Positions 20,601-31,852 of a DNA stretch of 64,000 bases are shown here, piece after piece; the stretch's first letter is position 1; every line of letters begins with the position of its first letter. Source of the DNA: Haematobia irritans (taxonomy: Eukaryota > Arthropoda > Insecta > Diptera > Muscidae); the NCBI RefSeq assembly GCF_050003625.1, contig NC_134397.1, positions 268,764,070 through 268,828,069 on the forward strand, written 5' to 3'. The position numbers were made by a program, and so were the translations under genes. The notes below the pieces were generated by a model. The model did no database searches. It was given only the letters and a program-made list of their open reading frames with translations, and had not been told where the DNA came from.

Positions 20601-20976
20601 TATTCACAGGCAAAATATCAAATAAATGAAATTGCTTTACGATATACATTTTATTTTACCAGGATATTTTGAAGAAGAAAATCGAAATTCCGAATAATCA
20701 AAGCGCAGAGAAGAAATCCTGTACAGAAAAAAATGTTGCAAAAAAAATTCCCATTTAAACAAGTGAAAGTCGGGCGTTGCCGACTATACCCTAAACCCTA
20801 AACCACCCCTACAGAATTAGTAAACAACATACTAGTAAGCATTTGTTGGGTATCATTGAAATAGTTAGGCTAGGAGATAAAGCGTATTTCCATATTTTAG
20901 AAAATTACGGTGTACATGTTTTTGGGAGTTTTATCACAATCTGAACAGAAATGTATAATATTACAATCATAACATA

Positions 20977-21265
20977 CACAGAAAAAAAATTCACGGAAAC
21001 TTATCCAATTAAAGTTTTAATTGAGTTTTAAAAAATATTCAATTAAAAATTTAATTGAATCAACAAATTTTTTAATTGAAACAAAAATCAATCACCAAAA
21101 TTAATAGTATCAATTAATTTTTTAATTGGATCAATTAATTTTTTAATTGACTTTCAATTAGGTTTTTAATTGATACTATCATTTCTGTGATTGAAGACAT
21201 TTCAATTAAAAATTAATTGGATCAATTAATTTCGTGATTGGAGACAAAAAATATTTTTTTGTGTG
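20977..21265. mobile_element. AATT-rich MITE (family M1), 289 bp
   Basis: Begins CACAGAAAAAAAATTCACG and ends ATTTTTTTGTGTG, flanked by TA at 20975-20976 and 21266-21267. The two halves are inverted relatives. Confidence 0.8.
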
Positions 21266-21511
21266 TAAGCATTTGTGGGGTAACATTGATATAGGTATGG
21301 CAGATAAACCGCAGTTGCATATTTAAGAAAATTAAGGGGTACATGTTTATGGGTGCTTTGTCTCAATCTGACTATAGCTGATAGTCAGTGTTGCCAGGGA
21401 AAATGTTCGGTTTACCCTACAAGGACAAAAAAAGTTCCCTACTTTCCCATACATTCCCATACAATTTTCCCTACAATATTTATACCCTGCGCCACACTGT
21501 GGAACAGGGTA

Positions 21512-21800
21512 CACAGAAAAAAATTTCACGAAAATTTTTCCAATTAAAATCTTAATTGAGTTTTAAAAAATATTCAATTAAAAATTTAATTGTTTCAACA
21601 AATTTTTTAATTGAAATAAAAATCAATCATACAAATTAATAGTATCAATTAAATATTTAATTGGATCAATTAATTTTTTAATTGACTGTAAATTAATTTT
21701 TAAATTGATACTATCAATTCTATGATTGAAGACATTTCAATTAAAAAATTAATTGGATCAATTAATTTGGTGATTGAATCAGAAAAAAAATTTTTGTGTG
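21512..21800. mobile_element. AATT-rich MITE (family M1), 289 bp
   Basis: Inserted after 'aacaggg' of family T copy B with TA at 21510-21511 and 21801-21802. Same length as the copy at 20977. Confidence 0.82.
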
Positions 21801-21802
21801 TA

Positions 21803-22057
21803 CACACAAAAAAATTTCACGAACATTTTTCCAATTAAAATTTTAATTGAGTTTAAAAAATATTCAATTAAAAATTTAATTGATTCAACAAATTGTTTAA
21901 TTGAAACAAAAATCAATCACAATTAACTTTTTAATTGACCTTCAATTAATTTTTTAATTGATACTATCATTTCTGTGATTGAAGACATTTCAATTAAAAA
22001 TTAATTGGATCAATTAATTTCGTGATTGAATCAAAAAAAAAAATTTTTTTTTGTGTG
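21803..22057. mobile_element. AATT-rich MITE (family M1), 255 bp, back to back with the previous copy
   Basis: Begins CACACAAAAAAATTTCACG directly after the shared TA at 21801-21802 and ends TTTTTTTTTGTGTG before TA at 22058-22059. A 34-bp interior loss explains the shorter length. Copy C (52746) shows the uninterrupted host sequence. Confidence 0.82.
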
Positions 22058-22735
22058 TATTATAAGTTAGTGCATATGTGTGTAACACCCAGAAGGAGAC
22101 GAGATAGACACATGGTGTCTTTGGCAATAATACTCAGGGTGGGTCCCTGAGTCGATATAACCAAGTCCGTCTGTCTGTGAACACATTTTTGTGATCAAAG
22201 TCTAGGTCGCAATTTAAGTCCAATAGCCTTCAAATTTGGCACATGTTCCTAATTTAGGTCAGAATAGAACCCTATTGATTTTGGAAGAAATCGGTTCAGA
22301 TGTAGATATAGCTCCCATATATATCTTTCGCCCGTTATGCACTAAAATGGACCCAGAAGCCAGAGTTTTATACCGATTTGCTTGAAATTTTGTACAAACA
22401 TAACACTTAGTCCTATAGTCATGTGTGAAATCGGTTCAGATTTAGATATAGCTCCCATATATATTTTTCGCCCGATATGGAATTATATGGCCGCAGAAGC
22501 CAGAGTTTTGGCCGAATTTGGTTGAAATTTTGCAGTAGGAGTACAACTGGTAGTATAGTCATGTGTGCCAAATTTGATTGAAATATGTTCAGATTTAGAT
22601 ATAGCTTCCATATATATTTTTCGCCCGATATGGACTTATATTGCCCCAGAAGCCAGAGTTTTGGCCCAGTTTGGTTGAAATTTTGCACTAGGAGTACAAT
22701 TAGTAATATATTCATGTGTGCCAAATTTGATTGAA

Positions 22736-22776
22736 ATATGGACTTATATGGCTCCTGGGGCCATATAAGTCCATAT
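22736..22776. repeat. Perfect 17-bp inverted repeat with 7-nt loop
   Basis: Arms 22736-22752 and 22760-22776 are exact reverse complements (ATATGGACTTATATGGC and its partner), inside the tandem units of family T copy B. The same unit is then repeated in the forward sense at 22783, so the reversed piece is an extra. Confidence 0.8.
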
Positions 22777-23399
22777 CGCCCGATATGGACTTATATGGCC
22801 CCAGGAGCCAGAGTTTTGGCCCAATTTGGTTGAAATTTTGCACTAGGAGTACAATTAGTAATATAGTCATGTGTGCCAAATTTGATTGAAATCACTTCAG
22901 ATTTAGATATACCAACATTTTCCTTGTTAAATCGCCACTGCTTTGTCGAAAAGTTGTAAAAATGACTCTAATTTTCCTAAACTTCTAATACATATATATC
23001 GAGCGATAAATCATAAATAAACTTTTGTGAAGTTTCCTTAAAATTGCTTTGGATTTAAATGTTTTTTTACTAACATTGTGTTCCACCCTAGTGCATTATC
23101 CGACTTAAATTTTGAGTCTATAGATTTTGTAGAAGTCTATCAAATTCTGTCCAGATCGAGTTATATTTAAATGTATGTATTTGGGACAAACCTTTATATA
23201 TAGCACCCAACACATTTGACGGATGTGATATGGTATCGAAAATTTAGATCTACAAAGTGGTGCAGGGTATAATATAGTCGGTCCCGCCCGACTTTAGACT
23301 TTCCTTACTTGTTTTCGTTAAATTTAAACAAATTTTAGAAAACAAAAATGGTTGTAAGTTCTTTATTATCTTTGTTGTTTTTTTTTTTTTTTTTGTTGT

Positions 23400-23740
23400 T
23401 AAATCTCTATAAAAATAAAATTTTGAAAAAAGTTTCTATAAACAAATTTTTGTGAGAAATATTTCTATAGAAATAAAATTTAGACAATTAATTCTATAGA
23501 AATAAAATTTTGAGAAAAAATTCCATAGAAATAAAATTTTGAGAAATTTTTTTATAGAAATAAAATTTTGAAAAAAAATCCATAGGAATAAAATTTTGAG
23601 AAAATTTTTTATAGAAATAATATTTTGAAAAAATTGCTATAGAAATACAATTTTGACAAAATTTTCTATAGAAATAAAATGTTGACAAATTTTTCTACAG
23701 GAATAAAGTTTTGACAAAAATTTCTATAGAAATATTTGTT
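23400..23740. repeat. AAATTTTG / CTATAGAAATAA minisatellite
   Basis: Ten or more imperfect units of about 30 bp containing ATAGAAATAAAATTTTGA. It is the reverse complement of the array inside the hAT MITE at 43140-44120. The repetitive frame on the minus strand is a by-product. Confidence 0.8.
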
Positions 23741-24039
23741 TGGTAGATTTGTGGTAATCTTCAAATTTTGTTAGATTTTTTTTTTGGCACAAGTGGTAAA
23801 TGTTGTTACCACACATTGTTAAAGATCAAGCCATGCCGGCTTCTAATTTCGTCCTCTAGAGCCACCAAAATATAAAAATTATTACAAATTGTGTTGAGTG
23901 AAAATGTCCCTACATTGTGGTCCAACGTGCCTACAAGACGCTAAATATTAGAATAACCCTTTATATAGGGAATTTCCCCTACTTCTAGTAACACTGGCTG
24001 TAGTTGATATTGCACCTACGGAGTTAGTATGCCACTAAT

Positions 24040-24960
24040 ATTGAGCCCATTATTAAAAAAGAGAAAATCGTTCAATTAGTGTCGGTAATAAATCCAAATT
24101 TGTAAAAATCGGGCAATATTATTATGTATGATCTACAAGTACTTATAAATACGATCGGCCAGTACATCAAAATTTGAAATTTGAGTAACATTGGTTAATA
24201 AATAAGAGTTCTATGGCCAAATTTGGGAAAATCGAGCGATGCATATATATAGGGAAGCTATATGTAAATCTGAACCAATTTGCATAATATTTTGCGGGTT
24301 TAATTAATACCACAAAAGGTTACCTTGTGCAATATTTGAGTAAGATCACTTAAGAAATAAGGCCTGTATGGTCAAACATAAGGTTATTAGGGGCGAATTT
24401 TTCAAAATTGGGCGATATATATATGAGAGCTATATCTAAATCTGAACCGATTTGGATGAAATTTTGCACATATAGTAAGTACTATAGGGGACTGGATGTA
24501 GCCAACTTTTAGTAAGATCGGTTAATAAATAAGAGTTCTATGGCCAAATTTAGCTATAGCTAAATCTGAACCGATTTCGATGATTTTTTGCACATATAGT
24601 TAGTGCTACAGAAGACTACATTTAGCCAAATTTGAATAAGATCGGTTAATAAATAAGGATTTTATGGCCAAATTTAGAAAAATCGGACTACACATATATA
24701 TGGGAGCTATAGCTAAATCTGAACCGATTTCGATGATTTTTTGCATATATAGTTAGTGCTATAGAAGACTATATTTAGCCAACATTGAGTAAAATTGGTT
24801 AATAAATAAGGGTTCTATGGTCAAATTTTGGGAAAATCGGGAGATACATATATAAGAGAGTTATATATAAATCTGAACCGATTTGGATGACATTTTGCAG
24901 ACCTGAAGGGCGATGAAAAAGATTACCTTTTGCCAAATTTGGTGACGATCCGTTTGAAAA
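24040..24960. repeat. Diverged tandem repeats of about 170-190 bp
   Basis: Four to five units, each with a phrase like 'ggttaataaataagagttct', 'atggccaaatt', 'gggagctatagctaaatc', 'tgaaccgattt' and 'atttttgcacatatagttag'. Part of outer element D. Confidence 0.7.
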
Positions 24961-25030
24961 AAAAAGCGCTAGATCGACTCAGGAGGTGATTCTGAGTCTG
25001 GGCTCCCTAATTATTGCTGATAATTTCTAA

Positions 25031-26104
25031 AGTGAAAATAAATCTCAAATCATTTGAACCACATTTGGCACATATATGGAAAATATTGTAGCAAAGAACT
25101 ACTTGTCCCAAAGTGTGGCACGATGGGTCTAAACTTGATTACAGGAAAATCACGAAATTGATTAATGATTGATTGATTGATTGATTGACATTGTCATATC
25201 TATGGTTGATACAATTACACAGATAAAAATTTTTTGATTTCAATCACGACATTAAAATTAAATAAATAAAAAATTTATCAAATTGCAAAATTATTTGATA
25301 AAATTATATTTGTGATGGAGTTTGTTTTGAAAATATTACAATTCTTAATTTATGTATTTTCCAATTAAATTAAAATTCAGATTAAATCAATAAAATCGTA
25401 GTCTAAAATATTAGTAGTCTCTGTGTATAAAATAATTGAATCACCTTCTGCGGTATATATGTGGTCTATGATAAATATTTCAAGTGTATGAACATATAGA
25501 TAAACAGATAAAACTTTCTATAACCCTATAGAGGAATCGGGTTATAGAAAGTTGAAAATGGGTAGAAACTAGTCTTAATCGAATTACGAAACAAATGATA
25601 CTGCCTCCCTAATGCCTTTAATAAGATCACTGATCAAAGATGGCAGATTAGTCTTAGATCAGCTGCTGGTGACAAAATAAATATTTGCCAAAAAATTGTA
25701 GCACAAGCCAACCAGCAGTTTCTTTAAAAAATATGTATATTTTACAATACAACAAAAGGCGTGACACATAGAGCCGCAATGATCCTTCCCAATATTGAAC
25801 AGGATGCAAGGATGAAATTGGAAAATAATATAACCTTTTTTACTCATTACTTACGCTAAAGTAATCAGAACCAGGTGGTAAAGTCTACACATGATGAAGA
25901 TGATGGTGATGGCAATGGCGGAGGATGGAACATTTGTCTTCTCCAAAAAAGAAAAATGTTGGTATCCTTTGCCTTTTGCCCAAGGAATGTTGGCAATACA
26001 ATTGCCAATTGGTTTGGCAAGAGCGGTAGAAGAGGGTGACAAGCAAATGCATGTGTGCGAGTGGGCAGAGAGTTTCTTATGGATCGATGACACAAGCATT
26101 GGAG
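25031..26104. other. Stretch without a supported gene
   Basis: Contains a short GATT run (about 25160-25190), a decayed M1-like AT-rich stretch (25210-25440) and then less repetitive sequence. The overlapping frames at 25851-26157 on both strands show no domain. Confidence 0.4.
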
Positions 26105-26278
26105 ATGAAAGGACATTTCATTATTTTTGTTATTGTATTGATCCTAGTCTACAATGAGGATGTTAGGACGCGTGCCATCCGCAAATTACCAAACAAAGAC
26201 TTAAGCCAATTGTTTAGCCAGGAAGAGCCAAAAACTGAAACAATTGAGCGGCAGCACCGGCCCAAGGGAACAATGTAA
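26105..26278 (+). CDS. Candidate 57-residue membrane or secreted micropeptide (weak)
   Basis: Reads MKGHFIIFVIVLILVYNEDV and continues as a charged tail rich in R, K, E and Q to a stop at 26276. A short basic N-terminus followed by a hydrophobic run of about 14 residues is typical of a signal peptide or a single-pass micropeptide. There is no nearby poly(A) hexamer, and the longer frame from 26036 adds residues of no clear sense. Chance is a fair explanation in a window of this size; I do not recognise it. Confidence 0.2.
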   Translation: MKGHFIIFVIVLILVYNEDVRTRAIRKLPNKDLSQLFSQEEPKTETIERQHRPKGTM

Positions 26279-27239
26279 AAATAATTATTGAAATATGTGC
26301 CTTTGACACCTACGAATGCAAAAGGGAAAGACTAGCTAGTCACAAACTTCTTCATGGGATGACCGGTCAAGAATAGAGTTCTTGATGCTGCTGACCAAAG
26401 AAAGCTGGAACATGGCAATGGGTCCATGTCTTTTGTTTTCTCAAGAAATAAAGAAGGCCAATGATGATGTCGATGAAGCCAATGGCCTGTGGTAAGTGGG
26501 CAATCAGAGGAGATCCTTGATTAGCAGGAAATCTAAAGAATTTCTCTAAAGGATACCCAGGATACAGCGATGGATTTCTTGCTGACTTATTCTTGGCAAC
26601 AATAGCCACCTAATGATGTTGAGGTTTGTGGCCCACTGCGAAAATGTCTACGTTGTAGCCAACAGCTGGAATGGAGGCTAAGTCCCAAATCTTTAAGTAG
26701 CTCTTCAAAAGCGTTTTGAGAAATACCTCCGTTTATTGATCATTCAAAATAACTCTCCCTAAGTTGGTGTTTGTAATAGTGTAGTTAGTGAAATTATACC
26801 CCAGTTTTGCGCATTGTTGGGCTCCCAAAACAACTTTATTAATTTTGGAGCATTCCTATTCCAAAACTTTGGTTGTTCTTATGAGCAAATGTCTTTAGAT
26901 TGAATACTCCTAGTTTGGAAATCCTTGGTAGCAAAAAATTTAATATTTCTGGTTGTTCTGGGTTAGCTGGTTGTAGTCCTTTTTGTTTCGCTGACTCTCC
27001 ATTGTCCATGTCCTTTTTTCTTTCCGTTTCCATTAAAAATTTAAAATTCAGAGTTTACTCTAGCTATAAAATGTAAAAAACACAACATCGAACAATGATC
27101 ACAATTTCAAAGGAACTACGTTAGTGAATCGAGGGTGTTATACTAATGATGGATAATGTACAAAACGTAAAAAAATCATGTTTATTACTATCGTTAATTC
27201 ATTAACATTAATTTTTGAAATATTATAAAATGTTTAAAT
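26279..27239. other. Stretch without a supported gene
   Basis: No transposon ends or protein domains recognised. Less AT-rich than the surroundings and without obvious repeats, so it may be unique intergenic or intronic DNA. Confidence 0.4.
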
Positions 27240-27447
27240 GTAGAAAATAAGACTCGTAAACATGGTCGTGGATTCGTGCCAACCTTTGGGCGCCAGATGT
27301 TTAATTGCTGAGGCAATGTGGGATCTGAGTTAAGGCTCCCAGATTTGCAACAATCAGAATGGTCACGAGCATTGCTGAGAGGGGTTGAACCGATGACCAT
27401 TTGCAGGTAAGACGGGCATGATAGCTATTGCACCACGGTGAATCCCA
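27240..27447 (-). mobile_element. tRNA-derived SINE-like element (family S2)
   Basis: On the minus strand: an A box (TGGTGCAATAGCT), a B box (GGTTCAACCCC) about 48 bp later and a GC-richer body of about 130 bp. The head resembles family S1, but the body is different. No clear tail or target duplication. It abuts the LINE that follows. Confidence 0.55.
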
Positions 27448-29583
27448 GCTTTTTGCATTTCTTTTCGAAGCCAGCCTTATTCAAATGGCTCCAAATGGTT
27501 TTGTGCATTCTTTATCTCCTGATATCACCGTTACTATGGTTACTCATAGTAAATGGGATTCTTAATTTTCTTCACGCCAAAGGGGTAAAGGTAGTGGCAT
27601 ATGCGGACGATATTGCTGTGATGGTGTCAGGGAAATTTCTGGACACTCTCAGATATAATGAGTAAGGCTTTGCAGGTTCTATCCGATTGGGCAGGAGGTT
27701 GCGGCTTGGGCGTTAACCCAAAGAAGACGGAGCTAGTGCTCTTCACTAGAGCAAGGAAAACCATGGGTTATAAGGACAACTTCAAGGGACGAGATTGAGT
27801 CTCTCCAGATCAGCAAAATACTTGGGAGTTATCTTAGGCTCTAGACTGAACTGGCTGGAAAATACTGCAGGCCGTCAGAAGAAGGCCTATGCGGTGGCAA
27901 AGGCTGGTCGGGTAACGCTGGATGATGAAGCCGTCTTTATTCCACTAGCTTTTTACAGCGGTTATAAGACCCGTAGCCACCTATGGCTGCCACGTCTGGT
28001 GGACCATTACTAGACATCGTAACCATATACAGAAATTCAGCAGGATAAACAGAACGGCTCTCATTTAGATGAGTCGTGCGATGAGCACAACGGCCACTGC
28101 GGCTCTAATGGGATTTTTCCCGCTTGATCTTCACATCAGGAATACAGCCGAGGTGATACTCATGTGACTGAAGAGCTTAGGTTAGGTTGGGTTAGGTGGC
28201 AGCCCGATGTATCAGGCTCACTTAGACTATTCAGTCCATTGTGATACCACGTTGGTGAACTTCTCTCTTATCACTGAGTGCTGTCCGATTCCATGTTAAG
28301 CTCAATGACAAGGGACCTACTTTTTATAGCCGAGTCCGAACGGCGTTCCAAATTGTAGTGAAATCACTTAGAGAAGCTTTGTAACACTCAAAAATGTCAC
28401 CAGCATTACTGAGGTGGGATAATCCACTGCTGAAAAACTTTTTGGTGTTAGGTCGAAGCAGGAATCGAACCCACGACCTTGTTTATGCAAGGCGGACATG
28501 CTAACCACTACACCACGGTTGCTCTGAAGATCTTGGAGATACTAGGAAACACGTCCTGCAGGAACTTTTCGCTTCAGTTGGGCAGCGCTTAAGGACGGAC
28601 TATATGAGGACAAGCCAAGATTGATTTTCCCAGGTATAGATGACTGGGAGGAAAAGCGCGTACTTTTTGGAGATCTGAACATTTATACGGACGGATCGAA
28701 GATGGCTGAAGGCATGGGCAGTGGTATTTACTTCGAGGAGCTAGGAATCAGGGAGTCATATGGAATGGACAACGCATGCTGTATCTTTCAGGCGGAGATA
28801 CTTGCTATTGGCAAAACTGCGGAGCTCCTGTTAATGAGGCCGATATACATAAGCGATATCTGCTACTTCATCGACAGTCAGGCAGCAATGAAGGCCTTGG
28901 ATAATACGAACATAACGTCGAAGGTAGTCAGCCGCTGTCGTAGAGAACTCAGGGTTCTCGCTGAACAGCATAATATAACTCTGTGCTGGGTACCTGGACA
29001 TTATGGAATAAGGGGCAATAAGGAGGCAGATGTATTGGCTAAGGAAGGTGCACGCGGCATGGATAACATCGTCACGGACGTTTTCCCCCCACTATCTTTA
29101 TATACTTACAGGGTCAATGCTAAATATGATGATCTGTGGGAGGAAAGATGGACATCGTCTCTGCGGGTTGCGAGCAGACCTAGCTGATATGGAACGAGAA
29201 GGGTAATAGGAACTCAGGATTTCTAATGGCGACGAATAAGGAGGATTTGAGGCCGTTGATAAGCATCATCACAGGACACAATACACTTGGGAAGCATATG
29301 GTAAGGATTGGCTTAATGGCCGATGATATTTGTGTATGGTGCTTTGACCCGGAGGCTACAAAAGACTCTTACCACTTTCTGTGCCAGTGTCCGGCATTAT
29401 CTTTTAGAAGAAACAAGATACTGTGCTCCTTTTTCTTTCAGGATATTACTTAGGTACGGGACTGTAATTTAAAGGATACACCCGCGTTTATCAAGGCTTC
29501 AGGATGGAAAACCTAGAGAACCGTAAAGGACCGACCAGGGCAGAGGAAGACAGATGTCGAAGAGGAAACAAACAACCATGAGG
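27438..29583 (+). pseudogene. Non-LTR retrotransposon with RNase H (I/LOA/R1 group), broken
   Basis: A reverse-transcriptase fragment with the catalytic box VVAYADDIAVM is at about 27583-27615, followed by a thumb-region piece (SAKYLGVILGSRLNW) in another frame. After SINE 28179-28523 the frame 28621-29187 is an RNase H domain: YTDGSK carries the first Asp, then QAEILAI, IDSQAA and WVPGHYGIRGNKEAD. A zinc-knuckle-like C-terminal motif CVWCFDPEATKDSYHFLCQC is at about 29332. Stops and frameshifts break it in at least four places. The 5' half (ORF1, endonuclease) is absent. Confidence 0.88.
28179..28523 (-). mobile_element. tRNA-derived SINE (family S1), complete, inside the LINE
   Basis: Minus strand. 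Tail AGGTTAGG... at 28179, head ending in 'gcaaggcggacatgctaacc' with B box at about 28466-28476 and A box at about 28497-28512. The 11-bp target duplication CTGAAGAGCTT / CTGAAGATCTT (28168-28178 and 28524-28534) has one mismatch. The insertion postdates the LINE. Confidence 0.9.
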
Positions 29584-29586
29584 AAT

Positions 29587-30395
29587 CACAATGGACCAGC
29601 ATGGAACTCCTGTTGATGAGGCCGATATTCAGAAGCGATATCTGCTTTTTCATCGACAGTCAGACAGCAATGAAGGCCGTGGATAATACGAAGATAGCGT
29701 CGGTAGTCAGCCTGTTGTAGAGAACTCAGAGTTCTCGCTGAACAGCATTATAGAACTCTATGCTGGGTACCTGGACATTATGGAATAAGGGCCAATGAGG
29801 AGGCAGATGTACTGGCAAAGGAAAGTGCACGCGGTACGGATAACATCGTCACGGACGCTATCTTTATATATTTACAGGGTCTATGCTAAATATGATGAAC
29901 TGTGGAAGGAATGATGGACCTCCTCTGTGGGTTGCGAGCAGACCAAGGTGATATGGAACGACAATAGTAACAGGAACTCAGGATTTCTAATGGCGACGAA
30001 TAGAGAGGATTTGAGGCCGTTGATAGGCATCATCGCGGGACACAATACACTTGGGAAGCATAGCGTAAGGATTGGTTAATGGCCGATGATATTTGTAGAT
30101 GGTGCCTTGACCCGGAGGCTACAGAAGACTCTTACCACTTTCTGTGCCAGTGTCCGGCATTATCTTTTAGAAGAAACAAGATACTGGGCTCCTTTTTCTT
30201 TCAGGATATTACAGAGGTACGGGACTGTAATTTAAAGGATATACTCGCATTTATCAAGGCTTCAGGATGGAAAACCTAGAGAACCGTAAAGGAGATGTGA
30301 TCGACCAGGGCAGAGGAAGACTGATGTCGAAGAGGAAACAAACAACCATGAGGAATCACAATGGACCAGCATGGTGTAAGTGGGCACCATTTTCC
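29587..30395 (+). pseudogene. Second, tandem copy of the LINE 3' end
   Basis: Repeats the RNase H end and zinc-knuckle region of 28815-29583 with many changes, including the same tail 'ggaatcacaatggaccagca'. The frame 30079-30279 reads CRWCLDPEATEDSYHFLCQC. It begins within the RNase H domain (matching the LLMRPIYISDIC region) exactly after the first copy's tail, as in head-to-tail insertion of a 5'-truncated copy or a local duplication. Confidence 0.85.
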
Positions 30396-30487
30396 GCCTT
30401 TGCCTGAGCATTACCCACTGGTCAGAAACAAGACATGCTGTACTGTATCTAACGCCATCTGGGGGCAAACCTATCGGACTTATAACA

Positions 30488-31013
30488 CCTAGCAAAAAAG
30501 ATTGGATGTTGTTCCACAAACATTTCTTTTTAAGAGCATTCCGGGATCTTCTATCAATTGTATCCACTTCTTATGAAGTTTCAGTTCAGTCTTATAAAAT
30601 ATCTTATTTGGCGGCTAAAAGTCAACATCTAAATTTTTGAGAATTAAATGCCGCAAAAAAAGAATAGAAAATCGATATAAAAGTTATAAAACTATGAAAA
30701 TAAAATTAAAAACATGTGTCAGTTGACTTTTTCACATCAAAGGAAAATATTTTATGAAGGTTTTGCAAATTACGAGAATTTTTGTTGAGTTTAAATGGAA
30801 AAAATATATTTATACGGAAGTATATGCCGAGAATAACAATCTAAAAACGATGTATAACATAAAAAATAATATTTAAGAAAATATTTGATATAAAATTCGC
30901 CACTGGTGAGATTTGAACCAGTGTTCTATATTTGTTCATTCATACTAATATAAAAAAACATCTCGAGAAGTAGTTAATATAACATTCTGCCTTGGTGTCA
31001 TTTGAATTGAATT
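30488..31013 (+). mobile_element. CAGCAAAA element (family P), long form, partial copy P7
   Basis: The start AGCAAAAAAGATTGGATGTT is a decayed form of the P2/P6 start. The text runs through 'ttgtatccacttcttatgaa', 'ttatgaaggttttgcaaatt' and a tRNA-like minus-strand module at 30900-30925 (AGATTTGAACC reversed), then stops near 'ctgccttggtgtcatttgaa'. The right third with the plus-strand tRNA-like module is missing. Confidence 0.65.
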
Positions 31014-31852
31014 GTTAAATTTTTAATTTTTAATTTTATTCTTAATTCAACATAATTTAATTAAAATTAACTCAATTTTATAATATTACTTATATATAAT
31101 ATTTACTACACCTTCAATTACTAAACCTCTCCGCTCTTACTTTTTCTTTCTAAATTTACGATTCATAAACGGAAACCTCAAGCCAAAACAATCCAGGGTT
31201 GATGACGATAGCGGTACACTACACTGAATACATTCTGGGCTCACCTAGGGTGTTTACGGTTATTGTTATGAACAAAATATCAATTCCTACCATTATTTTT
31301 CATTTCTGCATCATCAAGATCATAAAGAAGTTATTCCTTCGTCCTTGTTTGAATGTATACTGTTGGCATTTTGAGGGGGGAGAAATCTCGACAATAATTG
31401 TCTGCAATACCACCAGGCTAGCAAGTCTCGGCTGGCTTTTGTTTAAGGTTGCTGGCGCAGATGCAGATCCAAAGAAAAGTGCGCTCAAAAAGTTAGCCGG
31501 TGTTTGTGACTTCTCGAGCGAACTCATACATTTGTCATGTGGCAATATTTTCATTCATTTTGATAAAGAACGAAAATATAGAATATCTTTTTTATGGGAT
31601 ATGAGATAGCTTGTATGCCCCAAAATTTCAAATTCAAAATTGAAGATAAATTATTAATCAAATGCAATCCAATAAATAAAATAAAGTTACATTATATGAA
31701 AGTTGTAGCACAGTTTATGGGATTCAAACGAAAGTTAACCCTCTATGACACTAAAGCCAATTTAATTCTATTTTAATTCAAGGAATTACCCCATATTCAT
31801 ATTGCCCACAAAATAATTAAGAATTTCGTAAAAGTTTTAAATTTTACCATCG
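31014..31852. other. Stretch without a supported gene
   Basis: A frame of 136 residues (31199-31609, +) has no recognisable domain, signal peptide or repeat and overlaps a minus frame of similar size, so it is most likely chance. Confidence 0.4.

Larger units (their letters stand above)
21481..23313 (+). mobile_element. Long non-coding dispersed element (family T), copy B
   Basis: Left edge TATACCCTGCGCCACACTGT, right edge 'gactttagactttccttact'. The interior carries 3-4 diverged tandem units of about 140-150 bp, each with 'aaatcggttcagatttagat', 'gctcccatatatat' and 'cgcccgatatgg'. No frame with a domain. Two M1 MITEs sit at its left edge. Confidence 0.75.
21386..23996. mobile_element. Possible hAT-type element, decayed, split by family T copy B
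   Basis: Left end CAGTGTTGCCAGGGAAAATG and right end TTCTAGTAACACTG are inverted, and the host text on both sides (ctgatagt / gctgtagt) is similar but not identical. Over 1.8 kb of the interval is the nested family T copy; the rest includes the AAATTTTG array at 23400-23740. Confidence 0.45.
20758..25030 (+). mobile_element. Composite of nested non-coding elements (outer element D)
   Basis: Starts AACAAGTGAAAGTCGGGCG and ends near 'ctgagtctgggctccctaat'. The 20836-20945 text recurs with changes at 21266-21370, so there is an internal duplication around an M1 MITE. Inside sit a possible hAT-type element (21386-23996), family T copy B (21481-23313), three M1 MITEs and, from 24040 to 24960, diverged repeats. 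No protein is encoded. The outer boundaries are less sure than those of the inner elements. Confidence 0.55.

Noticed and set aside
31199..31609. 136-residue plus-strand frame as a gene
   Set aside because: No domain, no homologous phrase and an overlapping opposite frame of similar length; long frames by chance are expected in 64 kb.
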